Positions 23,320 through 36,161 of a stretch of 48,601 nt of DNA are shown in pieces. The stretch lies in the NCBI GenBank assembly GCA_018398765.1, contig JAHBMJ010000411.1, forward strand, positions 1-48,601. The letters run 5' to 3'. The DNA comes from Chromera velia (Eukaryota > Sar > Chromeraceae). The notes beneath the pieces are model-generated. The model worked only from the letters and a program-made list of their open reading frames with translations, was not told where the DNA came from and made no database searches. The first letter of the stretch is position 1, and each line of letters begins with the position of its first letter. The position numbers were made by a program, and so were the translations under genes.

Positions 23320-26212
23320 ATGTTTTTCTCCAGCACAAGCGCAGAGCCCAGCGCTTCTAGCCGCGACAGCAAAGACAGGCTCGAATTGTTGGAAGGATTC
23401 CGTCGAAAGTGTTTCGAGAGACAGGTATATATTAATATGTGCACATGCGTGCAACACCTCGCGCACAAATTAGAAATATCTCTTGATATACATTCTCTTA
23501 TGTTGCTTCATTCATGATTGTACGATGCCTGCAGCTCAAGCACCTCGCTGGCGTTGTATCCTGGACTGCAGTGGTGATGATTGTTTTCGCTGTCTCATTC
23601 GGGCTTCTGGGAATAGCGGCCGTTCGGGAAGTTGTGCCGGGCGTTGTTGCTTGGCTTGGCCTCTGTGTTGTTTTTGCACCTGACAACTTCCTCAGTCAAA
23701 AGCGCCTGACGCCCGTGCTGAGGGAGAATCTGGCTCTGGCTGGCCTTCTCAGTTCCATCCTGCTACTTAGACTGAGCACCTTCACCTGGGAGCCAGAGTC
23801 ATCGATGCTTCTGTTTACCGGTTGGGGATACGTGGGTCAGTCAAAAATGACTGACCTTTAAAATTTCTGCCGGCCTTTTCACACATTCTCTGTTTTGTTT
23901 CTTTCCCTTTTTGAACGTTCAAACACCCTCTTTCTAGCTCCTTCTGACGCTGCGTGCTTCCCTACGTACATGCACAGGTGCGCATGGCAGAGTGTGACTA
24001 TTCCCGGACGTGCGTGTGTGTGTGTGTGTGTGTGTGTGCGTGTGTGCGTGTCTGCACGCAGCCGCATTCATGAAAGTGATTCTGGCTGTCCTTCACATCC
24101 CCGACCGCTCCTTCATGTTCTTGAACATCCTTGACACCGTCCTTTGGTCACTCACCGGAATTGTGAGGTCAAAATCCGACTCCGAAAACTTCCCAGAAAT
24201 CGCCTTCTTCGCAGTAGCAGCGGCCCCAGGTCCCCTCCTGTTGGCCTGGGGGTTACGACAATTACCTCTGTTGACACTCGCAGATGCAGAAAAGGAGGTA
24301 CAGCAACGTGTAGCTGCCGAGCAAGCAAGGAATGTGTTCTTCAGCGACGTGATGCATGAGATGAGGAACCCTCTCTCTGGGGCCACTCTGCTTGTTCACG
24401 AGTTTGTGGGTGCGTTGAAAGACATGTCGCGTAGAATTGGCAAGAGGCGGATCAATCTCGCTGAAGCAAGGGAAGTGGTAGAAGAGACTGTCATTCGTCT
24501 CCAACAACGTCACTGATGGCAACCCAATTTGAAAAAATGAAAGTTGTTTGTGATGATGCGTTGCAACTTGAAAAAATCCAAAAAGGAAAATTTGAACACG
24601 AATTCCGTCCTGTCATCTTGGAAGACTGGACCCGAAAAGTCGCATCTCAGGTAGCCCCCCTTTTTGGGACAGAAAACATCTCAACAGGGGTTGGTGGTGT
24701 CAAAGGAGCAGCAGGTGGAAGAAGGCGAAGTCTCTCCATCGGTTCCATTCCCCCCCCCCCGGGGAGTTTCAGTGCTCGACCCTCAAAGTGGACCCGGAAG
24801 TTCATCCGATTCTCTCAGCGCATCCAGTCGCAGTTGCTGATTTCACGAGACTGGAACAGGTGATTTCAAATTTCGTCAGCAATGCCCAAAAATTCACAAA
24901 GAGTGGTTCAGTCAAGCTCAAATTCGAGGTGACGGGTGACGGGAGGGGGGGGCTGGTTTCGACTGGAAGCTCTCCCCCAATTGTTGTGGAGAGCAAGCAG
25001 GCGTCCTGCGCACGAGCCTTGAAGGAGAAAAGCGATACAGAGAGCATAGCAGCAAGCGCTGATGGTCTCATTTGGGTCTGTTTGAAAGTCTCTGTAACTG
25101 ACACGGGGGCGGGTTTAAGTAAGGAAGATATGGGTAAGTTGTTTGAGCCCTACAGCCAGGTGCGTGCGGGAGAGCTGCAAAACGGGGGCGGGACAGGTCT
25201 GGGTCTGTGCATTTGCAAGAGCTTCGTTGAAGCCCACACAGAGGGGTATATTGGGGTGGAAAGTCTCGGGAGGGGGGCGGGGAGTACATTCTTCTTTCGC
25301 ATTCTCGTTCCGTTGCTGGACTCTTCTTGCGTCCCTACTAGCTCCCTTGGTCAGAAGACGCACGTAAATTCTGTACGAGAGGTGTCGGATCGCAGTGAGT
25401 CTGTCTTGTCTTTGCTCAGTGATGCAATGGCATCATCTGAGGATGTGACTGTCGGGGCGGACCTTTACCCCGTGATGCAAAGGGAAGTTCGGAGAGTGAA
25501 GGAAGGAGGCAGAAGGCGTATGAGCACGGGCGCGATTCGGTTCTCGATGGCGGATAGGAAGAGGCTGTTGGCCTTTCGAGAACCTGGGTGGGACTCCAAG
25601 GGAGATGCAGAAAATGTACAAGAACATCAAGATATTAAAGGAAATCCCCAAACAAGATCTGATGGACAAGACACCGAAAAACAAGTGGGTGCGCTAGGTA
25701 CACACGAGGCTGTACCCACCCACGACAGACACGGTACCCTCCCTGCCCTCGGCACTGCTACTTCCCGTGAGATTGTTGATGTGCTTCTTGTGGACGATGA
25801 CCGTTTCTGCCTGATGGCAGGCTCTGCGGCAATCAAAAAATTAGGATTTTCAGTTCTCACTGCAGAGGATGGCGAAGAGGCCTGTGAGATGATCATCTCT
25901 CAGGGTTTTTCATTCCGATTCGTCTTCGTTGACAGAAACATGGCCTGAATGAACGGACCGGAGACCATCAAAATATTGACTGCCCACTTCGAAGCAAACT
26001 CCGTACAGGCTCAAAAGGATCTTTTGAAACTTCCACACGCGAGTGCGAGTGGGAGCGCGCCGTTACAGAAGAGACCTATCATGGTTGGGTGCACGGGAGA
26101 TGCAACCCAAGAGTCCAAAGACTCTTTCCTCCAAGCTGGAGCTGACCTACTTGTCTTCAAGCCTCTCCAACACGCGCAGCTGAAGGAGACTCTCTCAAAT
26201 GTAGAGTCTTAG
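23320..26212 (+). pseudogene. Membrane hybrid histidine kinase with receiver domain, frame-disrupted
   Basis: Exons 23320-23424, 23535-23835 and 24062 onward join in phase (0, 1). The N terminus has several hydrophobic segments (exon 2 AVVMIVFAVSFGLLGIAAV and two more; exon 3 FAVAAAPGPLLLAWGL), so a membrane sensor is likely. The H box reads DVMHEMRNPLSG (His codon 24355-24357). Next come the N box VISNFVSNAQKFT, G1 DTGAGLSKED, F-box LFEPY and G2 GGGTGLGLCICK, then a receiver domain with LLVDDD, acceptor Asp in FVFVDRNMA (25929-25931), VGCTGD and the FKPL lysine. Three lesions break it. One is a shift near 24510-24516, before ATQFEKMKVVCDDAL; the second is a shift around the C11 run at 24750-24760; the third is an in-frame TGA at 25946-25948, right after the acceptor-Asp loop. 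All catalytic boxes are otherwise kept. A young pseudogene or sequence errors would both fit. Intron 2 contains a TG tract. Confidence 0.85.
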
Positions 26213-26948
26213 CTCAGCATGTATCGTGAAGATGCGTGCATAGCGTAGCTGCGCAGCTGCCACTGAGTCGCATACATCTTTCATTGACGCTTACATAATT
26301 TGTGCTCTTTAATCAGCTTCTAGATTAGCTTTCACTGATTGCATTTCATTTTCATACTATTCTCATTATTATTTTCAAAGTTTACTTTAAATAAGAAGAA
26401 ACTTTGAACTTAAAGCTGATCTCATTATGCTGATATCTTATCTTATAATAAAACCATGACTTCTAGTAAAGCTTGAAGTTTTTAAATACGTTCAACAGTT
26501 TAAACCTCTGTTGGCGCAAAGTATTTCATACTGCAATATCATATATAACTATAAATTTATAAAAAAATGCTTTAAAACTGATACTAACTACTAGTAAGCT
26601 AGCTATAGAATCAATAAAAATTTAGCATTGAAATTTGCAATTTGTTATAATTTGTTGTTAAAGTTTTTGCTACAGTAGTTGTTACATTTCTATCCCGAAT
26701 GAAATGTCAACTCTCCCATTAAATGTGTATTCCTACATATTTGTATAAACAGATCATATTCTTAATGCCCGATATGCTAGCCTCTACGTTAGCCTGCATA
26801 TTCTATCATATCCTAACCTAGATCTAGATCCCTAACTCAATTCAATTTCTTTACATTCTTCAAGGTAGCAGGATATGCCAGTGAGTTTAACTTATACGTA
26901 TGATGAGTAACAGGAGAAAAGCCAGCTTGTATATTTATACCTCGGGCA
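26213..26948. other. AT-rich convergent spacer
   Basis: AT-rich sequence between the stop of the histidine kinase (+) and the stop of the GAF gene (-). No coding signal. As at 5423, the composition shift starts at the stop codon. Confidence 0.6.
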
Positions 26949-27097
26949 CTATCCTCTTGGGCTTTTCCCTTGAGCATTACGGTTTGAAGGTTGGCCGCCA
27001 TGAAAGGCTCCTTGGCGGTCTAACCCGGGTCGAGGCATCACGCACCCGGCCAGACTTTGATCGAGAGGAACCTCCACCCCTGCATTCATGTACACAG

Positions 27098-27145
<48 letters not shown>

Positions 27146-27770
27146 CGAGAGAGAGACAGTCAAGGAGACAGCAAAAGAGTGTAGAGGATTGGGGTTAAAG
27201 AAAAGAGAATTTGGAGCAGACTGCCTGGATAAGAGGACAGAGATAGTCAGACGCAGTCAAACTGCACAGGCAGCCAAAGGGTTGCAAAGGAAACGACGTG
27301 CCTGTCCTAGACAGATAGGATAGATAGCTGGTCAGACAGATTACTTCTTGAACAGACAAACAGATGGAGGAATATGCAAGGAAGTCTTGATGCACAACTT
27401 TCATGTGCATGCACAGAAGAAGAAAGAAGTGACGCGAGCACACACGAACCAGTGAGGTCTCCTTGAAGTTATCTTGCGATAATCATTTTCATACAGAATT
27501 TTTGTAAAAAAAAAAAAGTACACACCACAGACGTACCAGTGAGGTCTCCTTGAAGTTGTCTTGCGATTATCAGACGCCACACAGTCGCACCGGCGGCTCT
27601 CAAAATGTTCCTGCGAGCAACACGTGCGCGCGTGCATGCATGGAGGGCATGAGTGAAAGAAAGGAAGGAAGGAAGGAAGGAAGGAAGAACAAAACAAACA
27701 AAGAAAGAAAGAAAGAAAGAAAGACACAAACAAACAAACAATGAATGAAGGAAACAAAGAAGGAAGAAAG

Positions 27771-27808
<38 letters not shown>

Positions 27809-30800
27809 AAGAAAGAAAGAAAGAAAGAAACAAACAAACAGAGAATGAAGGAAACAAAGAAGGAAGAAAGGAAGGAAGGAAAGAAAGAAAGAAAGCAAGG
27901 AAGGGACAAACAAACAATCAAACAAACAAACAAACAAGCAAGCAAGCAAGCAAACAAACAAACAAGCAAGCAAGCAAACAAACAAACAAACAAACAAACA
28001 CACGAAGAAAACAAGAAAAGGTGCGTCTTGAATTCACGTGCTTCTGTCTCTCTGTGTGTTCCTATTTCGATTCGAAGGACCCATCGATGCAGACAAATTA
28101 GGGGGACTGCTGGATCGATTGGTCCACTCTTGCTTCACTCAACAGAGAGAGCTTTAGAGAAGCTCCTCCCAAAATCCCCAAGCAGGCAAGCAGACAGGTG
28201 AATTGACGTCACGGTGGAGAAAAGAAACCTATTATTTTATTCCTATTCTCTCTCTCTAATACTTCACATGCTTGGACACCTAGGCGCAAGTGGAAGGAAG
28301 GCAGAAAGTCTGGAGGAGATGAGTGGAGGAGTTTTTCATTCCCTCAAGAACAAAAGGTTTCGGTGTAAGGGCCTCGCGCATAGAAGCATTGCGACCGAGT
28401 TTGTTCGTACGGAGAAAAAATTTACAGAAAACACAAATTGGGCGGTCATGATGAATATGCAAAACACGAAAAGAAAGGGGAGATAAAAAACAGACCGACC
28501 GAAAAAGTTCAATTTCCTCAATGCTGAAAGGACGACATGAGAGGAAGATGAGGTCTGCTCCCTTCTCATCTACCTCATCCTGGTACGTTTCTTTTTTCCT
28601 GTCTCCCCGGAGGGCAGCCCTTCTCTCCTTCTCACTCAAGAGACTCAGCATGTCGGCACGAGAGACGTCCTTCTCATGCACCTCTCTGCAGGCATGCATT
28701 GATTTTCATGCATTTATTTTCATACAGAATCCAGGGAAAATAAAAAGAATTGTATATGAAAATAAAAACACGTCCTTCTCATGCACCTCTCTGCAGGCAA
28801 AATTGAGGGAGGAATGGAGCAGAGATTGCGCATCCTGTCTGGTGGTGCATTTCGCCATTTGGCCCATACATACCATTCCTTCTGGGATTTGTTTCTCTGA
28901 AGGGACTGGATGGCTTGCCTGCCTGCCTGCCTGATGCCGGGCATCGCACAAAGAAGTATGGACCAGTCATCTTCTAACTGTCTACCTGCGTCTATTTACA
29001 GCAATTGTCTGTCTCCAGCGAGTTTTCGTTTTCAGCACTTCATGAGCGCACGAAGAGGAAAACGACAAAGGACCCTTCGACATGTAAAGCAAGCCTGGCC
29101 TCCTATGGCAGACCTTCCACACTTTGCGTCTCTCTGAGTGCCGTCTCCAATTTTGTTGATCAGCTGCACTGTCCCTACAAGCCGCACTGCAGAGACGCCG
29201 TCCCCGAGACGGCGAATCCCGGCAGCCTCTCCGGCACGCCGACGGTCGGGCATCAGACGCGCCTGCAGGGAGACCCGCACACACAGAGACAGGGATGCCA
29301 TTTGAGTCATAAGGACGAGAATAGAAAGAGGCACACACACACACGCATACACACACGCACGTACGTGCGTACACGCATATGCCAGAATCAATTTTCTTAC
29401 GTGGAGCCAAAAGCGGCTTTCCGAAACGGAAACTATGTTCCCAAGACCCCAAACAGACAGCAGGTATCCGGCTTGCCTACTCACTGACTGACTCACTACG
29501 AATTCACTCATTCACTTTCTCACTTACTGACCCTGGCTCACACACCCGATTCTTCGAACAACACACCTACCTACGTACCTGAGTCATGAATGTGTTGTTT
29601 CCCCCGGCCCCCTTCTTCCCTCCCCCCTCATCTCCCAGAGTCCAATTGCCATGATCCTCTGGATTCTCAAACGCCAACGGCCCCAACAGCATGTTTCCGT
29701 TCAGCTGCCCTTTAGCCTTCCCCTTCCTCTCTACACCGTCCACCAGAGGATTCAAAAAGTGCTCCTCTGTCAAGTCAGGCACATACAGGACGCACATACG
29801 GTCCACACATTGTCCCACAAGGCCTGCGTTCAGAGGAAGACGCATGGCTCTCAGTCGCTCCCCCGTGTATTTTTTCTTTTCCTTGAACCTCATGCCGGTC
29901 TGCTTCGTCTCCCCAGCCTCCTTCTGGGCAGGAGAGAGAAGAAGGGAACCGTCAGAGGCGTCAAAAAACAAAATTCGCACAGTCTCAACCTGCACAAAAC
30001 AGGGATCAGAAACACAGCGCAGAGCACGTTTGTGTTTATCACCGTCCTTCCCTCTTTCTCTCCATTTTGCGTACGCATTTCATCTTTCTCATCCCAAAGA
30101 CTTTATGTGTCCATGACTCCACGCACAAGTCGATGTGCATACACATCGCCACCCGGGTTTCACCGACTGTTCCCATCAGGACCAACCACCCTCATCATAT
30201 TCCTCGAATGAGAGACACCTTCTGTTACCAGCAGTACAGAAACAGGACAGCCTCCATAAATGGACAAGTAAAAACACTGTGCACAAACACAAAGCACTGC
30301 GTTGCGTTGAAAGTACACCAGGTGCCCAGTGTCTTGGAAGAAACCTAAAAGCGTACCTGGAAGAATTCCTTCAGTTGCGCCTGTAGCATCTGCTCCAATT
30401 CAGGGAACCCCCTGCATTGGTACAGAGTCGCACAAATCTCCAGACAAGAGAACACCCGGTATTGCATCATCAGAGCACCACGATGGGCCTGCATCCGAGC
30501 CATCACAGCGCCAGCACAGTTGCAGAGAGTCTGCAGGACCTTCGAGTCGATCACAGTGAAGTTCTGCAGACAGGAGGGGAGAAGACACACGGAAGGAAGG
30601 GAGACGCAGTTACATAGCTAGGGGATGCACACGCACAAACAGAACTGGATACACGTGCAGCTTTGCAGAGAGAGCCATTGGATTCCATGATCGAAGGATC
30701 GACAGATCGAGGGATTTAGCTGGAATGACGAAAAAAGGAGCCAGAAAAGAGACACAGGAGAAAAAGTTGGAAGGGGGTCCTGAGCAGCCGGAATCCTGGT

Positions 30801-31573
30801 AACAATGAGCCGAGAAGATATGCAAAAGAAGGGTTACAGATGGGTTCTGCTCTACTCAGTCACAAAGAAAGAACAAAAACCGGAGGCCAAAGAAGCAATT
30901 AAGCCTGCAGGGGGGGAGGGATCGAGAAGGAAGACTGACCCTATACTCTGTCGGATCTCCCGTCTTTTTTTCTCTTTCTGTAGGAAGGAAGGAAGGAAGG
31001 AAGGAAGGAAGATACGCAGACAGAGAAAAGCAGGATGTTAAACGGATTGGCGCAAAGGGCCGCGTCCCTGTTTACTGCAATGCAGACAGTCTTTGCTTTT
31101 TGATTCACTGCAAAAACAACCTGAGAGGTATCCCGCAGATGAAAACGGTCATACGGGAGCACTTTACAGTTTCTTTCAGTCCGTCTCTTTATTTCTCTCC
31201 TGGCTGCATCTGTTGGCTCCTTTTTGTTTCTCTCGTCAAGCCTGGTTGCGCAATTAAGGAAGGTGCTCCTGTCCGAGAGTTTCCGTCGCCACTGACTGAC
31301 TGAGTGACTGACTGACTGGCTGGCTGGCTGACTGACTGACTGACTGAGTGAGTGAGTGAGTGAGTGAGTGACTGACTGACTGACTCAGTGACTGACTGAC
31401 TGACTGTGGACTTGAATCACTGCCAAGACTTTCGAGTTGCCCATGTTTGTGCACACGGCTGAGGCCAGGCAGCGCATCTGGCAGAGAGGAAGACTCCTTG
31501 GCCCTAGGCCCTTGAACACCGGAGTCAACTCTCCAGCCAGTGCAGTCTTTCTCTCTTGGGGAGGCCGGAATAC

Positions 31574-31612
<39 letters not shown>

Positions 31613-33150
31613 TACACGTTCGCGCATGCATTTGTCCTGCTTAGCACACGAAGAAGAAGAAAAAGAACGGAAGCGTTCCCGAGGGTCAACCGAAGTTTCA
31701 GTATCCCTTCCTCGCCCCCATCCCCCCAGAAAATGAAAACAGAGCAATTCCACTCCCCCGTCTCTTCCCTCCAACCCCACCACATGATTCCATCACTGTA
31801 TCTCTATCTGCATGACACCGACCCTCCAACCCCACCACATATTTTCATTACTCTACCTCTATCTGCATGACACCGACCAACCGACCAACCGACTGACCCA
31901 AACCTGGTGAAGGCCGTCCAGGTGGAATTTCGTTGGCTCGGACAGGGATGTTCTCCTCTCGACAACGTTCTTTAGCTCGGACTTCAGGAAAGGGTCCACA
32001 ATGAATGCCACAGGACGGACAGCGTGAGGGAGGGCCTGCTTGATCGTTGCGAGAAGCTCGACCATCGTGTCGTGCTGAGACCGTTTGCGCATCGCCGCGA
32101 CGCCGCACGAGACCATCCGGTGGAGCATCTGCTCCGATTGGACCTGCATGTACAAGGATGGACGGGCGGCCGGGGGCATTCATTCATTTGTGTGTGGAAG
32201 GAATGGGACAGGAGAGGGGGGCCATTCATCGATTTGTGTGTGGAAGGAATGGGACACGAGGGGAAAGGGTAAGCAGAAAGTTAGGGACTGAAGATGATGA
32301 AGCGTGCAACACTCTAGGAAGAAATGGAAGTTCTAACATGCGTCGATCGACAAAAAATTGGACCCCCATTACGTCGTATACACTCGCTGCACGTTGAAAG
32401 AAGGAGACCAAAGATAGATGAAAACGTCCTTGACAGACTGAAGGAAGACCAATCAAATCAATGCACGGACAGACTATATGGTTTCTTTCCCTTTGGACAG
32501 ACAGACAAACAGACAGACAAACAGACAGACAGACTATATGCTTCTTCTTCTTCTTCTCCCTCAGACAGACAGACAGACAGACAGACAGACTATATCATCT
32601 TCTCTTCACTTCACTTTTTCCGAACCGCTTCCTTTCTTTCGGACAGACAGACAGACAGACAGACTATATCGTCTTTTCTTCACTTCACTTTTTCCGAATC
32701 GCTTCCTTTCTTTCGGACAGACAGGCAGGCAGACAGACAGACAGACAGACAGACACACAAACAAGCAGACACAGACAGACAGACACACGGACGACAGACA
32801 GACTATATGTTTCTTCTTCTCCCTTCTTTTCTTCATGGACACAATAGACAAAAGAAGGAAAGCAACAAAGACAAAGGAACATCACGACAACTCAGACAAA
32901 GTGGGCAGGGGGCCCGAAAGGTGAGAGTTAAGCGCCCCTTGCCTCTCCACCTCCCGACAGACTTTCACGTGATCACTGGTTTCACACGCTACTCCTCTGC
33001 TGCTTCCACTCAAGACAAGAAAGAAGAAAAGAAAACAAGGCAAAAAAAACCAACAAAAATTAAAAATGACAACAAAACAGACAGACAGACAGACAGACAG
33101 ACAGACGGACAGACAGACGGACAGACAGACAGACACACGGACAGACAGGC

Positions 33151-33182
<32 letters not shown>

Positions 33183-33235
33183 TATATGTTTCTTCTTCTT
33201 CTCCCTCCTTTTCTTCATGACAGACAGACAGACAG

Positions 33236-33266
<31 letters not shown>

Positions 33267-33329
33267 GACAGACAGACAGACACACAGACGGACAGACAGA
33301 CAGACAGACGCACACACAGACAGACACAA

Positions 33330-33369
<40 letters not shown>

Positions 33370-35418
33370 GGACAGACCTCCGTGATCATCTGATCCCTCC
33401 GTGCCTGTCTCGCGATCTCTTCTCCCTCCACCCCTGCTGTGTGATCTCCTATCTTCGTACTCTCGTTCCATTTGTTCTTTCGGGGCTGGTGCACTGCGGT
33501 CTTCGGGGGCCGACAGGGGGTGCCTCCGGTTGGCGATTTGGAAGCCCGGGGGGATAACGCTGTGGAGACTGGGGGTAGGGGTAAGGGGGTTCGTTTGGGT
33601 GGATCTGTAGTGGGAAGCTGGAGAGAGTGGCTTTGGGGGGGAGGTTCTGTCTTCCGCCTCTCTTGCGGTGGTTGTGTTGCAGCTGTAAAGGAGAGACGTG
33701 CGTTCTTCTTCTTTTTGTCGTCCTCGGGATCATCGTCTATTTGCATCAGGGCTTGGGTTGGAAGATCGAAGGTCATCATACTCGTCGCTTGTTCTGTTGT
33801 GTCAATCAACCTCTCCCCTCCCTCTTCTTGCTCGTCTTGATCACTTACGTCTCCTTCCTCAATCTTCTCCTCCTCACCTTTGTTTGTGTGTGCATCTGCT
33901 GCAATTGCACCTCGCGGAGGGGCCTGTGGATCGTTACCCTCTTTGTGTTCGCCTGCGTTCTTTTTGGCTGCTGTCTGCTCATTTTCAGAAGAAGAGGAAG
34001 ACGATTCTCGCATTGACCCCAAAATCTTTAGATTCCTCTGTATGCCCTCAAGCCGTCGCTTTTCTGCTTCTGCTTTTCGGTCCGTTTCCTTCCACACCTT
34101 TTCATTCAACGTCCCCTTGTCCCCCTCTTCCTCCGACGCCCGTCTCCCTGCAAGCACCCGCTTCATCCCGTCAAACCCCGCCGCCGCCACCTGCGTCCCT
34201 TTGTTGAAAGGGCAGAAGGCTGCAGGGTCGTCTGGACCCAACGCGCGTCTGTCTGCATCCACTCCCACAGGTTCATGTGTCGAATCAAACATCCCCAAAG
34301 AAACCTGCACGCTACCCCTCCGATTCTCATATTTTACACCCCCCCCAAGGTCCACTCCCTTCTCTGTCTCTTTCTCCCGCTCGGATCGGGACGAGGCACT
34401 CGCCCTTGAGCGAGGAGACCCCGAAAGAGAGTGCCTGCTGCCTTTCTCCTTTCGTCTTCTGCCTCGCCGCTTCCTCCTGCCCCCCCCCCCTCCTCCTCCA
34501 CGCTCCGACTCGCTCACTCCCGACAATCCCAGAGAAGTTCTGGAGGCACTCAGGGATGAGGCCGTCATCAACTCAAGAGCACGGCCGTCCTGCATGCATG
34601 GAGGAATTAACGGAGGGAACACACACATACTTACACATGATTTTGAGGGGGCCGAACAAACAAGGAAAGAACGATGGAAGCATAGCGAAGGATATGGTCA
34701 AGACGAAAAAGAAAGAACGAAGAGCGAAACCAACGAGTGAAGAACATGGACGAAATTGGACAAGCAATCAGATCCACATGAGGGACCCAATACCTGTCTG
34801 TTGTGTCGCTACAGTTGCATGGCCAAGACAAAAAAACATCTCTTTTCGCTGTCCCATTTCACATATGTTCTTTCCGCTTCTCCAAAAGGAAAACTATTGA
34901 AACTGATTGCTTACTCACCGCCCACACAATTTGTGCCCGGTGTTTCTCCCCTTCTCTCCCACGTTCCCGCTTGCCCCCTCCGGAAATGACCTTCCCCCTG
35001 TCCACATCTTGCAACGGCTCTGCATGTATCAGGCATTGATTCATTGCAACAAAAGTTCATACGGGGGGAGCCACGGCAAAGTGGGAAATGATCAAGAAGG
35101 GAGGGCACGTCAGCCGGAGAGTCTGGTACACATTTTTCATCTTCGCACAACGCATTGTGACTGAAGGACGGATACACGTATTAGAGGATGATTCACTTTG
35201 TCTTTCTTCCTGGCAAGTATGAATCCAGAGAAGTTGGAACACTGGCAGGCGCATACAATGCAACGGAACCGCTAATGTTGATGTTGAATTTGTGTGCACT
35301 TGTTCAACACTTTTTTTCTCAGTTTTACAAAAAAGGGCATAAAAAGGGTCAAAGAACTCCTGAATGCAGAGGCCCTTCCTGTCAGAAGACCCGCACATGC
35401 ACAAGAAATGATTTTCGA

Positions 35419-35462
<44 letters not shown>

Positions 35463-36117
35463 CGGGCCTTCAAGGAAAAAGGCCCCCTCGTCCCTTCCTT
35501 TCCGAGGAGACTGAGCAGACGCCTCTGTCTTCTCAATCGCCATCGACGCCTCTCGAGGGCTTCCGTCTCCTTGTCGTTGTCGGTACCTCTCCCCTTCACT
35601 GAGACATACGCAGGCGGAGATGGAAGGAAGGTTAGACAAACAGGAGAAAGGATGCGAAAGAGGATGGGCAGGGAGGGCTCTGTTGAGTGTGAAGTGACAG
35701 AACAGAGATGCCAACACCTGAAGTGGCACTGTTGTGTGGTTGGTTTTTTTTTCTGCCTCTCGTTCTGCGGCTCTACCCTCTTTTCATCTATCGATTTTTG
35801 TATTTGAATGAATGTCCCGAGTACACCGTCTCGAGCTTCAACAGCCTCCTTCGTTCAAAATGAGCCCCTCTATTCTACCTGCAACACAACACGCTCCTCC
35901 TCTGCCAGGCGAATGAACACTTTTGTCTTCTTCAGTCTCCTCTTGCCAACAAATTCAGGAGACAGACAAAGAGGGTGCATGCTGCCACCATCATGCAGGC
36001 TGACCCACCTAGAGTCCGAACTAGAGGAGGAGGAGGAAGAAGCGCCCAAGTCCCCCTCCCCCCGCACTGCTCTGAGACGTCCCTCCCTTCCTCTCGCGGC
36101 CCCAGGAACGCCTCCTG

Positions 36118-36161
<44 letters not shown>

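Noticed and set aside
24478-24545. A short intron explaining the first frame change in the histidine kinase
   Set aside because: Possible GT...AG pairs give 35-67 nt introns and would remove ATQFEKMK, which reads as authentic kinase sequence, or do not match phase; a base loss is simpler.
27401-28014. 200- and 181-codon minus-strand frames rich in Cys, Phe, Leu and Val
   Set aside because: Produced by GAAA, AAAC and GCAA repeats; the non-repeat end is explained by the GAF-gene exon 27610-27537 and its duplicated donor.
32470-33375. CRISPR-like appearance of regular repeats and spacers
   Set aside because: The repeats are GACA microsatellites of variable length, spacers are related to each other, and the locus is a eukaryotic intron.
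33060-34628. 522-codon minus-strand frame as a single-exon gene
   Set aside because: Only 33378-34589 has protein-like composition and it has good splice sites at both ends; the rest is translated TGTC repeat.
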